Shown here: one piece after another, positions 1 through 5,977 of the stretch
Position numbering within the stretch: position 1 is the stretch's first letter
Layout: the number at the start of each line of letters is the position of its first letter
Assembly (NCBI GenBank): GCA_913041805.1
Contig: CAJWIZ010000044.1
Span: 1-5,977, forward strand
Direction: 5' to 3'
DNA length: 5,977 nt
Source: an uncultured Prochlorococcus sp.
GTDB lineage: Bacteria > Cyanobacteriota > Cyanobacteriia > PCC-6307 > Cyanobiaceae
The notes under the pieces: generated by a model
Seen by the model: only the letters and a program-made list of their open reading frames with translations
The model's database searches: none
What the model was told of the DNA's origin: nothing
Translations under genes and position numbers: made by a program

Positions 1-1232
1 GTAATTCCATGAGGGTTGAACAAAATAGCTCCCGCATCTCTACAATCATTCATCAAGTTCTCCAAAGAGTCAGGTCCGCGCCAACGCACAAGTGGCAAGG
101 CAGCCAAACGTTGAACACCCTGCTGACAAACAGCCTCCAAATGCCACAGTAAATCATGACTCCAACGACTATTCAAAAAATCAATCGTTTCAGGTTCTGG
201 TTGTGGCAAAAGCATTTGCAGATAAGTCCACTCGGGATCCACAGAACGCATATGCAATGTGGTGTGGTTCCATGTCAATTCACGTATTCCATTACCACTT
301 CTCTTGTTTTCTGTTCCCAAAAGATTAAAAGCAGCTCCAGCAGCCTTTGCTAAACGTTCAATTGTCGTAACTCCATCAGGCGCTACTAAAAGCAACAACC
401 GATGCTGATTCTGAAAACAACCAGACCAATTAGGAATATGTTCAACAATTGCTTTTTCAAGCAAACTACATAGGTATAGATCCACTGCTGATCGTGCACA
501 ACATTGCATAAGCTTCACTGCTTGCAACCAATCACCACAATCAATAGCTACTTCCTGCCAAGCAACAGCAGGTGCAGTTGCCAAAGTCAAAGCAGTGATA
601 ATTCCATTGGTTCCGTAGGCATGATTCAACGCTTCAGCTGCATCTGCATCAAGATGCAACGTTTGAGGCTGCTCTTCCATAGTGACAACTTCAAGACCTA
701 ATAAATGACCTGGATCTCTTAAAAACCCCCACCTAACAGAACCAATTCCACCAGATCCTCCAGCAATAAATCCACCTACTGAAGCACTTCGCCAAGTACT
801 TGGTAGTAAGCGCAACTGACGACCATTCATAGCAAGTTGCCGATCTAAATCTCCCATCAGACAACCTGCTTCTACTGTGACCACTCCGGTCTCAGGGTCA
901 AAGCCACGAATCTTACGCAATGCACCCATCAGCATCACAACTCCTGAAAGAAGAGGGACACACTGCCCATAATTGCCAGTGCCAGCGCCTCTCAAAGTCA
1001 AAGGAATACCATGCCTCTTACATGCTCCAGCGACCAAAACAACTGCCTCAAGAGAAAGAGGGCGTACAACAAGGTCAGCACAACAACCCTCAAGCTTCTT
1101 GGTTAAAACTGGAGAATAGTCAAAAAAATCACGGGAGAAACGCTCCCTATCAACCAACGTATCCATAATCTGCAAGTCAGGAATAGACGTCAGATCACTA
1201 ATCAACGCTGAAGGAAGCAAGGTTTTCTTCAT
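1..1232 (-). CDS. FAD-binding oxidoreductase (GlcD-like, PCMH-type FAD domain), 3' end outside window
   Basis: The frame reads without a stop from an ATG at 1232-1230 to the window edge: 410 complete codons plus two bases, so the C-terminus is missing. The protein begins MKKTLLPSALISDL. An N-terminal FAD-binding type 4 (PCMH) domain covers about residues 50-220. Its signature is LVVRPLSLEAVVLVA followed by RGAGTGNYGQ at 81-90, the phosphate-binding loop of the family (compare RGAGTSLSGG in glycolate oxidase GlcD); a glycine-rich SVGGFIAGGSGGIGS at 151-165 and YGTNGIIT at 206-213 also fit. The rest resembles the substrate-binding half of such flavoenzymes. Enzymes of this family oxidise hydroxy acids, alcohols or amines in the cytoplasm or at the membrane; the substrate here cannot be read. 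I see no signal peptide. The ATG overlaps the stop of the upstream amidohydrolase (ATGA) and no Shine-Dalgarno sequence is visible, so translation is probably coupled. Family assignment is firm; the reaction is unknown. Confidence 0.88.
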   Translation of the reverse strand, partial: MKKTLLPSALISDLTSIPDLQIMDTLVDRERFSRDFFDYSPVLTKKLEGCCADLVVRPLSLEAVVLVAGACKRHGIPLTLRGAGTGNYGQCVPLLSGVVMLMGALRKIRGFDPETGVVTVEAGCLMGDLDRQLAMNGRQLRLLPSTWRSASVGGFIAGGSGGIGSVRWGFLRDPGHLLGLEVVTMEEQPQTLHLDADAAEALNHAYGTNGIITALTLATAPAVAWQEVAIDCGDWLQAVKLMQCCARSAVDLYLCSLLEKAIVEHIPNWSGCFQNQHRLLLLVAPDGVTTIERLAKAAGAAFNLLGTENKRSGNGIRELTWNHTTLHMRSVDPEWTYLQMLLPQPEPETIDFLNSRWSHDLLWHLEAVCQQGVQRLAALPLVRWRGPDSLENLMNDCRDAGAILFNPHGI

Positions 1233-2527
1233 CGGTCAAATTGCAACTTTGAATTTTGCGAAATAAACAGCTTTTCATCGACCCAATCTCCTTTAGCCAT
1301 GACTCTCCGTCTCGGTGAGCTGGCTAGGGCTTCTGACCAACTACTTGCGTCCAACAAGACAAAATCAGCAGGACTGCCTACTTGAATAATTCCATTCCAT
1401 TCCAGCTCCATGAGGGCTGACGCGGCAGTTGTAAAAGGAGCCAGCCCTAGACGTTGCCATGGAGCCAATTGAGCAAGCGGCATCGTCATTGACATTAAAG
1501 ACACAGGGTCAAAATTACCAGCAGGGAACCAAGGATCTTGGACGTTATCGCCTCCGACTGCAACTGTTACTCCAGCCTGCTGAAGCTGAACGATAGGGGC
1601 GATTGGACGTTTCACGGGGGTTCTAGTTGATTGGCGACCTAGTAACCAGAAATTAGTTAAGGGTAGAGCTATCACACTCACACGGTGATGAGCCAAGCAA
1701 TCGGCGAAACGACTCAACTTTCCAGATGAAAGCAGTCCCATGCTGCTTAAGTGGCTGCATGTAATTGGAACATGAATTTCCATTTGATCAAGCACATGAA
1801 TTAATTGCTTTAATCCTTCTGCAGGCTGAATTCCTGACTCATCTATATGGAGGTCAATTCCACAACCAAGATCATTAGCCATCGTGACCATCTTCAAAAG
1901 TGAAGCCCTAGATGTTCGCCGATGCAAAGGCGGGACTAACACTCCCCCTAAAAGTCCCCCAGCCTTAGCGACACGTATAGCTAGAGAATTGCCTTGTTTA
2001 GTGCCCCAATATTCCAACGGAACTAACGCTACCAATTGCAGCTCAATCAATGACTTCCATTCATCTCGAAGGGTAAGCAAAACATCCCATGTTTGATCAG
2101 CAACCAAACCAAAACTATCAACATGACTTCGAACAGCTCGAACACCGTTTTTTAAAGACAGCTTTAGTGCACGCTCTGCTCTTGCATAAACACTTTCAAT
2201 CGTACGATTTTTAAGTTCTCCAAGGTTCGCTTGAAGAGCATTTTGGTAACCACCCTTCAAATTAGGTGCCTCTCCCCAAGTGAATGCTTTATCGATATGA
2301 GCATGTGGTTCTATAAGCCTAGGCAGAAGAAGTTTTAAATCAGAAGCTGATTCTGCAGGTATCGTTTCAATCGATGTAATTAGTTCTCCTGTCCAACCAA
2401 TCCTCACTGGGCATAGACCTTCAGCAGTTACTGAGGCTCCAAAGACCTCGCGAGCACTTCCAATCAACCCTCGAGGAATGAAAGCTTCAAGACATTTGTT
2501 CTCTTGTGAATTGGTTAGAGAATCCAC
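1229..2527 (-). CDS. CodA-family amidohydrolase (cytosine deaminase-like, substrate uncertain)
   Basis: This is a metal-dependent amidohydrolase with a TIM-barrel fold, clearly related to cytosine deaminase. Numbering from the GTG at 2527-2525 (432 aa), the metal and catalytic residues are H75 and H77 (EPHAHIDKAF), H227 and E230 (LHIDESG), H259 (CSHLSSMG) and D327 (GGDNVQDPW). These sit 13-14 residues after E. coli CodA H61, H63, H214, E217, H246 and D313, so the whole active-site scaffold is collinear. The C-terminal part returns to the small beta domain (GSPADFVLLDASS). Two CodA pocket positions differ: Q156 corresponds to L171 and D314 to N328. The true substrate may therefore not be cytosine; another cyclic amide or amine is possible. 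The frame can be extended to a TTG at 2572 (447 aa), but those 15 residues are hydrophobic and unlike a start of this family, so I prefer the GTG. No Shine-Dalgarno sequence is seen at either. It is the first gene of a two-gene operon with the FAD oxidoreductase. Confidence 0.85.
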   Translation of the reverse strand: MDSLTNSQENKCLEAFIPRGLIGSAREVFGASVTAEGLCPVRIGWTGELITSIETIPAESASDLKLLLPRLIEPHAHIDKAFTWGEAPNLKGGYQNALQANLGELKNRTIESVYARAERALKLSLKNGVRAVRSHVDSFGLVADQTWDVLLTLRDEWKSLIELQLVALVPLEYWGTKQGNSLAIRVAKAGGLLGGVLVPPLHRRTSRASLLKMVTMANDLGCGIDLHIDESGIQPAEGLKQLIHVLDQMEIHVPITCSHLSSMGLLSSGKLSRFADCLAHHRVSVIALPLTNFWLLGRQSTRTPVKRPIAPIVQLQQAGVTVAVGGDNVQDPWFPAGNFDPVSLMSMTMPLAQLAPWQRLGLAPFTTAASALMELEWNGIIQVGSPADFVLLDASSWSEALASSPRRRVMAKGDWVDEKLFISQNSKLQFDR

Positions 2528-2745
2528 ATTTATAAAAAAGCAATGAATACCTAAATGCAACCAAAGTCGCAAAAGTTTGGATGATTGAAAAATTCTCTAG
2601 TAATGAGATGCGAGCAGAACCTAGTAATTAAATGCAAAGCTTACAAAACTCATTCTCATAAGAATCTTTCAGGAAGTCACTAAATTTGGTTCATAAACAT
2701 ATTTCTGATTGATTAGCATGTGTATTGGTAAATTCATATTGACGC
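2528..2745. promoter_or_regulatory. Divergent intergenic region between the amidohydrolase operon and tRNA-His
   Basis: About 220 AT-rich bases separate the minus-strand operon from the plus-strand tRNA gene, so promoters for both directions must lie here. For the tRNA, a TAAATT at 2729-2734 is placed to give a leader of a few bases, but its -35 partner (TGATTG at 2706-2711) is poor. For the minus strand I see only AT-rich hexamers and no convincing -35/-10 pair. An inverted repeat lies at 2652-2665. I see no further gene or RNA in the stretch. Confidence 0.35.
2652..2665. repeat. Short inverted repeat ATTCT-CATA-AGAAT
   Basis: Perfect 5-base arms (ATTCT and AGAAT) flank a 4-base spacer in the middle of the divergent intergenic region. 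It could be an operator half-site pair for the minus-strand operon. In AT-rich DNA an arm this short also arises by chance. The same ATTCT/AGAAT sequence recurs in the larger inverted repeat upstream of miaB. Confidence 0.25.
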
Positions 2746-2819
2746 GGCGGGCGTCGCCAAGTGGTTAAGGCAGCGGCTTGTGGCGCCGCTATTCGGGGGT
2801 TCGAATCCCCTCGCTCGCC
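2746..2819 (+). tRNA. tRNA-His, anticodon GTG
   Basis: A full cloverleaf can be drawn. The acceptor stem GCGGGCG (2747-2753) pairs with CGCTCGC (2812-2818) with one G-U pair. The anticodon stem GCGGC pairs with GCCGC around the loop TTGTGGC, giving anticodon GTG. The T arm is GGGGG-TTCGAAT-CCCCT with a closing G-U pair. The extra 5' G (G-1, position 2746) that marks tRNA-His is encoded and faces the discriminator C73 at 2819. The CCA tail is not encoded (C then TC follow), so it must be added after transcription, as is usual in cyanobacteria. With G at positions 36 and 37 this tRNA is not a substrate for the MiaB encoded just downstream, so their adjacency is not functional in that sense. Confidence 0.97.
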
Positions 2820-2840
2820 CTCATCTTTTAAGCAGCTTCT

Positions 2841-2858
2841 AGGGTTTACAACCTTTTT
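2841..2858 (+). terminator. Possible intrinsic terminator after tRNA-His
   Basis: AGGGTT (2841-2846), a TAC loop and AACCTT form a 6-pair stem with one G-U; counted as GGTT/AACC it is 4 pairs followed directly by five T (2854-2858). It starts 21 bases after the mature tRNA end, a reasonable place to stop tRNA transcription before the miaB promoter. The stem is short, and the T run could alternatively pair with the following A run (2862-2866), so this is tentative. Confidence 0.4.
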
Positions 2859-2865
2859 CACAAAA

Positions 2866-2911
2866 AATTCATGCAGAATTACAACTTAAAGAATTCCTAT
2901 AAATGAATTCT
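2866..2911 (+). promoter_or_regulatory. Clustered GAATTC inverted repeats and TATAAA box upstream of miaB
   Basis: Two inverted repeats lie in a row: AATTC (2866-2870), 5 bases, GAATT (2876-2880); then AGAATTC (2890-2896), 8 bases, GAATTCT (2905-2911), the latter with perfect 7-base arms. The 8-base spacer contains TATAAA (2898-2903), a good -10 box for a cyanobacterial sigma-70 promoter, though no -35 lies at the usual distance. If that box is used, transcription would begin near 2910 with a leader of about 28 bases, and the repeat would be well placed as a repressor operator. The arrangement is seen directly; the regulatory role is inferred. Confidence 0.35.
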
Positions 2912-2938
2912 GGAACTAACAATCACCTCTATCAGTGA
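2903..2938 (+). CDS. Possible 11-aa upstream leader ORF of miaB
   Basis: ATG at 2903 begins [11 protein letters not shown] and stops at TGA 2936-2938, whose last base is the A of the miaB ATG (TGATG). Such a stop-start overlap can allow terminating ribosomes to reinitiate on the next gene, which would matter here because miaB has no visible Shine-Dalgarno sequence. The mini-ORF itself has none either, and eleven codons can occur by chance. It would not be fully transcribed if the TATAAA at 2898 is the promoter, so this call and that one compete. Confidence 0.18.
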   Translation: MNSGTNNHLYQ

Positions 2939-4335
2939 TGGCAACGAGCTCAAATGCCTTAGGAAACAAACCTTTGCTGACAGAGATTGGTCGTGGCAGT
3001 TATTGGATTACAACCTTCGGCTGTCAAATGAACAAAGCAGATTCCGAGCGGATGGCAGGCATCCTCGAAGGGATGGGATACTTCAAAGCAAAAGCCGAGT
3101 TAGAAGCAGATTTAGTTGTATACAACACCTGCACAATCAGGGACAACGCAGAGCAAAAGGTATATAGCTATTTGGGGCGTCAAGCGCAAAGGAAACAAGT
3201 CTTGCCTCACCTCAAACTCATAGTTGCTGGCTGTGTAGCACAACAAGAAGGCGCAACATTACTTAGAAGAGTCCCTGAAATTGATCTTGTTATGGGACCT
3301 CAACATGCAAATAGATTAGAAACCCTGCTCACCCAAGTTGAGAATGGACAACAGGTTTTAGCAACAGAAGAGAGCTTCATACTTGAAGACTTAACAACAG
3401 CACGACGGGACAGCCAGGTATGCGCCTGGGTAAATGTCATTTATGGCTGTAATGAACGTTGTACATATTGCGTCGTGCCTTCCGTGAGGGGGAAAGAACA
3501 ATCAAGGACTCCGGAGGCGATTCGATCAGAAATTGAAAAGTTGGCAGCATTGGGGTACAAAGAAATCACCCTTCTTGGGCAAAACATAGATGCCTATGGA
3601 AGAGATTTACCAGGCATCACAAAAGAAGGAAGACGTCAAAACACTCTCACAGATCTACTTCATTACATTCACAATATTGAAGGGATTGATCGCATTCGTT
3701 TTGCTACAAGCCACCCACGATATTTCACTAATCGATTAATTACTGCATGTGCCGAACTACCAAAAATCTGTGAACACTTCCACATCCCATTTCAAAGTGG
3801 GGACAATCAAATTCTCAAAGCAATGGCTAGGGGATACACAATTGAAAAATATAAAACAATTATTGAACACATTAGAGATTTAATCCCTAATGCGGCAATT
3901 AGTTCAGATGTCATAGTTGGATTCCCTGGAGAAGATGACCAACAGTTTCAGAACACACTCTCCATAATTGAAGAGATCGGCTTTGATCTTGTAAATACTG
4001 CTGCCTACTCTCCAAGACCTAATACTCCAGCTGCAACTTGGAAAAATCAGATACCAGATTCAATCAAAATAGAAAGACTGAGAGAACTCAATTCCTTAGT
4101 TGAAAAAACAGCAAAAAAAAGAAATTCACGCTATAAAAATCATTTAGAAGAAGTTCTCGCTGAAGGTATAAATCCAAAAGACAAACAACAACTAATGGGA
4201 AGGACACGTACTAACAGACTAACTTTTTTCCCAAGGGAAGGGCCCCAAGGCCAACTCTATAAGAATGGAGAGCTTGTGAAGTTAAAAATCAACGAAGTTA
4301 GATCTTTTTCGCTAAGTGGAATTCCAGTGAACTGA
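2938..4335 (+). CDS. miaB: tRNA-2-methylthio-N6-dimethylallyladenosine synthase MiaB
   Basis: MiaB is a radical SAM methylthiotransferase. It converts i6A to ms2i6A at position 37 of tRNAs that read codons starting with U, after MiaA has added the isoprenoid group. All hallmarks are present (465 aa, numbered from the ATG at 2938). The N-terminal MTTase domain has the three cluster-binding cysteines C29 ([15 protein letters not shown]), C65 ([14 protein letters not shown]) and C99 ([10 protein letters not shown]). The radical SAM triad C171-x3-C175-x2-C178 lies in [22 protein letters not shown]'s start, and is followed by [27 protein letters not shown] and [14 protein letters not shown]-terminal TRAM RNA-binding domain starts at about 400 ([12 protein letters not shown]). 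Length is typical of the family. A GTG directly before the ATG (2935) is a possible alternative start one codon earlier. A structured leader with inverted repeats precedes it, and 58 bases separate it from ddl. Confidence 0.97.
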   Translation: MATSSNALGNKPLLTEIGRGSYWITTFGCQMNKADSERMAGILEGMGYFKAKAELEADLVVYNTCTIRDNAEQKVYSYLGRQAQRKQVLPHLKLIVAGCVAQQEGATLLRRVPEIDLVMGPQHANRLETLLTQVENGQQVLATEESFILEDLTTARRDSQVCAWVNVIYGCNERCTYCVVPSVRGKEQSRTPEAIRSEIEKLAALGYKEITLLGQNIDAYGRDLPGITKEGRRQNTLTDLLHYIHNIEGIDRIRFATSHPRYFTNRLITACAELPKICEHFHIPFQSGDNQILKAMARGYTIEKYKTIIEHIRDLIPNAAISSDVIVGFPGEDDQQFQNTLSIIEEIGFDLVNTAAYSPRPNTPAATWKNQIPDSIKIERLRELNSLVEKTAKKRNSRYKNHLEEVLAEGINPKDKQQLMGRTRTNRLTFFPREGPQGQLYKNGELVKLKINEVRSFSLSGIPVN

Positions 4336-4356
4336 ATTATCTACCTTGCACTGATA

Positions 4357-4380
4357 ACTTTGAGAAATACAAACCAAAGT
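4357..4380 (+). other. Weak hairpin in the miaB-ddl gap
   Basis: ACTTTG (4357-4362) can pair with CAAAGT (4375-4380) around a 12-base loop in the 58-base gap. No T run follows, so it is not an intrinsic terminator. It may be an RNA processing or regulatory structure, or chance. miaB and ddl could still be co-transcribed; I see no strong promoter in the gap. Confidence 0.2.
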
Positions 4381-4393
4381 GTGAAGCAAGTAG

Positions 4394-5455
4394 ATGCCTT
4401 CTTCTAAACCCCATGTAGGCGTAGTTTTCGGTGGTGCGTCTAGCGAGCATGACGTCTCTATCAAATCAGCCGCAACTGTTATTAATGCTTTGAGGGCTAA
4501 AAATAATGCTTCTAGATTTACTGTCAAACTTGTCTACATTGACCAGCAAGGACGTTGGTGGTCAGAAAATATTGCACAAAAAGCATTACAAAAAGGTTAT
4601 GGACTTAAAGAGAAGGAGTTGCCAAAACCTTTACCAAAGAAAGGTTTTCAAGAGTTACCTATAGAGAGCGAAGAAATTGATATCTGGTATCCAGTCCTGC
4701 ATGGCCCTAATGGAGAAGATGGAACTGTTCAAGGACTTTTTAGACTCATGAGAAAGCCCTTTGTTGGCTCTGGAGTTTTAGCTTCGGCAGTAGGGATGGA
4801 CAAGTTAGCAATGAAAGCAGCATTCTCTTCAGTTGACATGCCTCAAGTGCCATATTGCTCAGCATTTGCCTATGAGCTAATAGACAATAATCTTAAATTG
4901 ACACTTATCTCGAAACTTGAGACTCAACTTGGTTACCCCTGCTTTATTAAACCGGCAAATGGAGGATCTTCTGTTGGTATAACCAAAGCCAATAACAAAA
5001 ACGAACTACTAGAAGGTCTCAATACTGCAGCGAAACATGATCATCGAATAGTTGTTGAGAAAGCAGTAATTGCTAAAGAACTTGAATGCGCAGTAATTGG
5101 TAATGGTGAATTAGAAACATCTGCTGTTGGTGAAATTCGCTTCCAAGCAGAATGGTATGACTATGAAGCAAAGTATTTGCATAGTTCAAATGAAGCCATC
5201 ATTCCTGCTCAAATTTCAAAGGAAGTAAGCAATAAGGTGAAGGAATTGTCTTTGAAGGCATGTAAAGCAATTTCCGCCAATGGACTAGCAAGAGTCGACT
5301 TTTTCTACAAAGAAGAAACTGATGAAATTTGGATAAATGAAATCAACACATTGCCTGGTTTTACTCCCCAGAGCATGTATCCAATGCTTTGGAAGGCGGT
5401 AGGTGTAACTCTAGAACAACTAGTAGCAAAGTTAGTGGAAACAGCTAGAGAATGA
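4394..5455 (+). CDS. ddl: D-alanine--D-alanine ligase
   Basis: This cytoplasmic ATP-grasp enzyme joins two D-alanines to make the dipeptide that MurF adds to the peptidoglycan precursor. The 353-aa protein shows the family motifs in order. VGVVFGGASSEHDVSIKSA (8-26) carries the first D-Ala site, with E18 as the conserved glutamate. VLHGPNGEDGTVQGLFRLM (101-119) is followed by the central YPCFIKPANGGSSVGITKA (181-199), the glycine-rich ATP-grasp loop and Lys. The omega loop is WYDYEAKYLHSS (254-265), of the tyrosine-containing type expected for D-Ala-D-Ala rather than D-Ala-D-lactate ligases. ARVDFFY (299-305) and IWINEINTLPGFTPQSMYP (312-330) supply the magnesium ligands D302, E316 and N318. 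Length is usual for Ddl. The ATG has no clear Shine-Dalgarno sequence. It lies 58 bases after miaB and 46 before the next gene, heading a small dcw-type cluster. No sign of damage. Confidence 0.97.
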   Translation: MPSSKPHVGVVFGGASSEHDVSIKSAATVINALRAKNNASRFTVKLVYIDQQGRWWSENIAQKALQKGYGLKEKELPKPLPKKGFQELPIESEEIDIWYPVLHGPNGEDGTVQGLFRLMRKPFVGSGVLASAVGMDKLAMKAAFSSVDMPQVPYCSAFAYELIDNNLKLTLISKLETQLGYPCFIKPANGGSSVGITKANNKNELLEGLNTAAKHDHRIVVEKAVIAKELECAVIGNGELETSAVGEIRFQAEWYDYEAKYLHSSNEAIIPAQISKEVSNKVKELSLKACKAISANGLARVDFFYKEETDEIWINEINTLPGFTPQSMYPMLWKAVGVTLEQLVAKLVETARE

Positions 5456-5501
5456 ATAGGCCCTCTTTAATCGTGTCCAAGACATCTCGCATTGAGCTCC
5501 A

Positions 5502-5912
5502 ATGATTCACGGTCTGCTCTGGTTCCCTCTTCTGCTCGCATTTGTTCTTTTAACAGCACTAGGCTGGCTTGAAAGGCGACGACAAAACCTTTTTCGCAGT
5601 TGGGCAGAAGGCGCAGAGCTTTCCAAATTAGATGGTTCTGGAGCCGCCCGTTTAAAAGATGGAATATTTAGCTGGAGCACATTTGAAGCAGGAAAGTTTA
5701 AAGAACAAGATACTTTTGAAATAAGCAAATTAGAGCTTCTTGAGTTGATGGCTCTGACTTCTGGAGAAGCACCTTTGACAACAGAAGCGCAAGGACGTTG
5801 CCGCTTAAGACTCATTGGCAGTAAGAAGGAAATGGATGTGCCTTTTTCAGATGCTGAGCAAGCAAGACAGTGGATGAGTCAACTAATGGGAAGAGCCCGC
5901 TGCGATTTGTGA
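5502..5912 (+). CDS. Conserved-context single-pass membrane protein of unknown function
   Basis: I do not recognise a named family. The 136-aa protein has one hydrophobic segment at about residues 4-23 (LLWFPLLLAFVLLTALGWL), immediately followed by ERRRQNLFR. By the positive-inside rule the remaining 110 residues should be cytoplasmic, with a short outside N-terminus. The soluble part alternates short hydrophobic and polar stretches (for example GRCRLRLIGSKKEMDVPF at 103-120) and ends in a helix, SDAEQARQWMSQLM (121-134). This beta-rich body with a final helix would suit a PH-like fold, but that is a guess. The ATG is the only sensible start, since a TGA lies three codons upstream in frame. 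It sits between ddl and ftsQ, and its stop overlaps the GTG of the next gene (GTGA), so the two are probably translated together. A role near the divisome or in envelope synthesis is suggested by context only. Confidence 0.85.
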   Translation: MIHGLLWFPLLLAFVLLTALGWLERRRQNLFRSWAEGAELSKLDGSGAARLKDGIFSWSTFEAGKFKEQDTFEISKLELLELMALTSGEAPLTTEAQGRCRLRLIGSKKEMDVPFSDAEQARQWMSQLMGRARCDL

Positions 5913-5977
5913 GCAGATTGAAAAGCAATAAATCTTCTTCCATCAACCTTGAAACCAACCCAAGAGTTGCAAGGCGT
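5909..5977 (+). CDS. ftsQ: Probable FtsQ (POTRA-type divisome protein), N-terminal fragment
   Basis: From a GTG at 5909 the frame is open for 23 codons to the exact window end, giving VSRLKSNKSSSINLETNPRVARR, so almost the whole gene lies outside. The fragment is basic and serine-rich, as is the cytoplasmic N-terminal tail of cyanobacterial FtsQ before its single membrane segment, and ends in a run of arginines typical of that tail. The main argument is position: ddl, a small membrane protein and then ftsQ followed by ftsZ is the order I recall for marine picocyanobacteria. FtsQ links early and late divisome proteins. The GTG overlaps the preceding TGA by 4 bases, which favours this start over the TTG at 5918. 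The identity cannot be proved from 23 residues. Confidence 0.6.
   Translation, partial: MSRLKSNKSSSINLETNPRVARR

Noticed and set aside
92..1168. Plus-strand small open frames at 92-328, 156-353, 504-701 and 920-1168
   Set aside because: They lie opposite the continuous minus-strand FAD oxidoreductase frame, have no recognisable motifs and low-complexity compositions, and are antisense shadows.
1884..2096. Plus-strand 70-aa frame
   Set aside because: It is antisense to the amidohydrolase, whose motifs are conserved across this stretch.
2652..2665. Fur box in the divergent intergenic region
   Set aside because: The ATTCTCATAAGAAT palindrome has a GAGAAT element reminiscent of Fur sites, but it lacks the full 19-base symmetry, so I did not call it.
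2746..4335. Functional link between tRNA-His and the adjacent tRNA-modifying gene miaB
   Set aside because: MiaB acts on i6A37 in tRNAs with A36; this tRNA has G36 and G37, so it cannot be a substrate. The adjacency looks incidental.
4312..4527. Minus-strand 71-aa frame across the miaB-ddl junction
   Set aside because: It overlaps the conserved N-terminal motif of ddl on the other strand and shows no family features.
5507..5815. Minus-strand 102-aa frame
   Set aside because: It is antisense to the 136-aa membrane protein gene; the plus-strand frame has a sensible membrane segment and the overlap with the next gene.
1..5977. CRISPR array, insertion sequence, phage or defence genes
   Set aside because: I found no regularly spaced repeats, terminal inverted repeats, transposase or defence motifs; every long frame is a housekeeping or metabolic gene.

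Overview
The window looks like a chromosomal stretch of a marine picocyanobacterium, most likely Prochlorococcus (a lineage of intermediate GC) or a close Synechococcus relative. The reasons are moderately AT-rich coding sequence, an almost complete lack of Shine-Dalgarno sequences, a tRNA gene without an encoded CCA end, a cyanobacterial-type MiaB, and a ddl / small membrane protein / ftsQ order that I recall from this group. The genus is an inference from recall, not from a search.

Left half, minus strand (1-2527): two genes overlap by 4 bases (ATGA). The upstream gene is an amidohydrolase of the cytosine deaminase (CodA) family with all metal ligands in place but with altered substrate-pocket residues. 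The downstream gene is an FAD-binding (GlcD-like, PCMH-fold) oxidoreductase that runs off the left edge of the window; it is open for all 410 complete codons visible. The two are almost certainly co-transcribed and may act on the same metabolite.

Centre (2528-2937): a divergent intergenic region, a tRNA-His (GTG) gene at 2746-2819 with an encoded G-1, a probable small terminator, and then a compact miaB leader. The leader holds several GAATT/AATTC half-sites arranged as inverted repeats around a TATAAA box, and an 11-codon mini-ORF whose stop overlaps the miaB start (TGATG).

Right half, plus strand (2938-5977): miaB (tRNA 2-methylthiolation), ddl (D-alanine--D-alanine ligase), a 136-aa single-pass membrane protein of unknown function, and the first 23 codons of a gene that is probably ftsQ, whose GTG start overlaps the preceding stop by 4 bases. 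The ddl-to-ftsQ part is a remnant of the division and cell-wall (dcw) cluster: Ddl makes the D-Ala-D-Ala dipeptide for peptidoglycan, FtsQ belongs to the divisome, and the small membrane protein is tightly embedded between them.

I saw no mobile element, CRISPR array, phage gene or defence system. Most of the window is ordinary core genome. The points most worth a second look are the substrate of the CodA-like enzyme and its FAD partner, the unknown protein coupled to ftsQ, and the structured leader of miaB.
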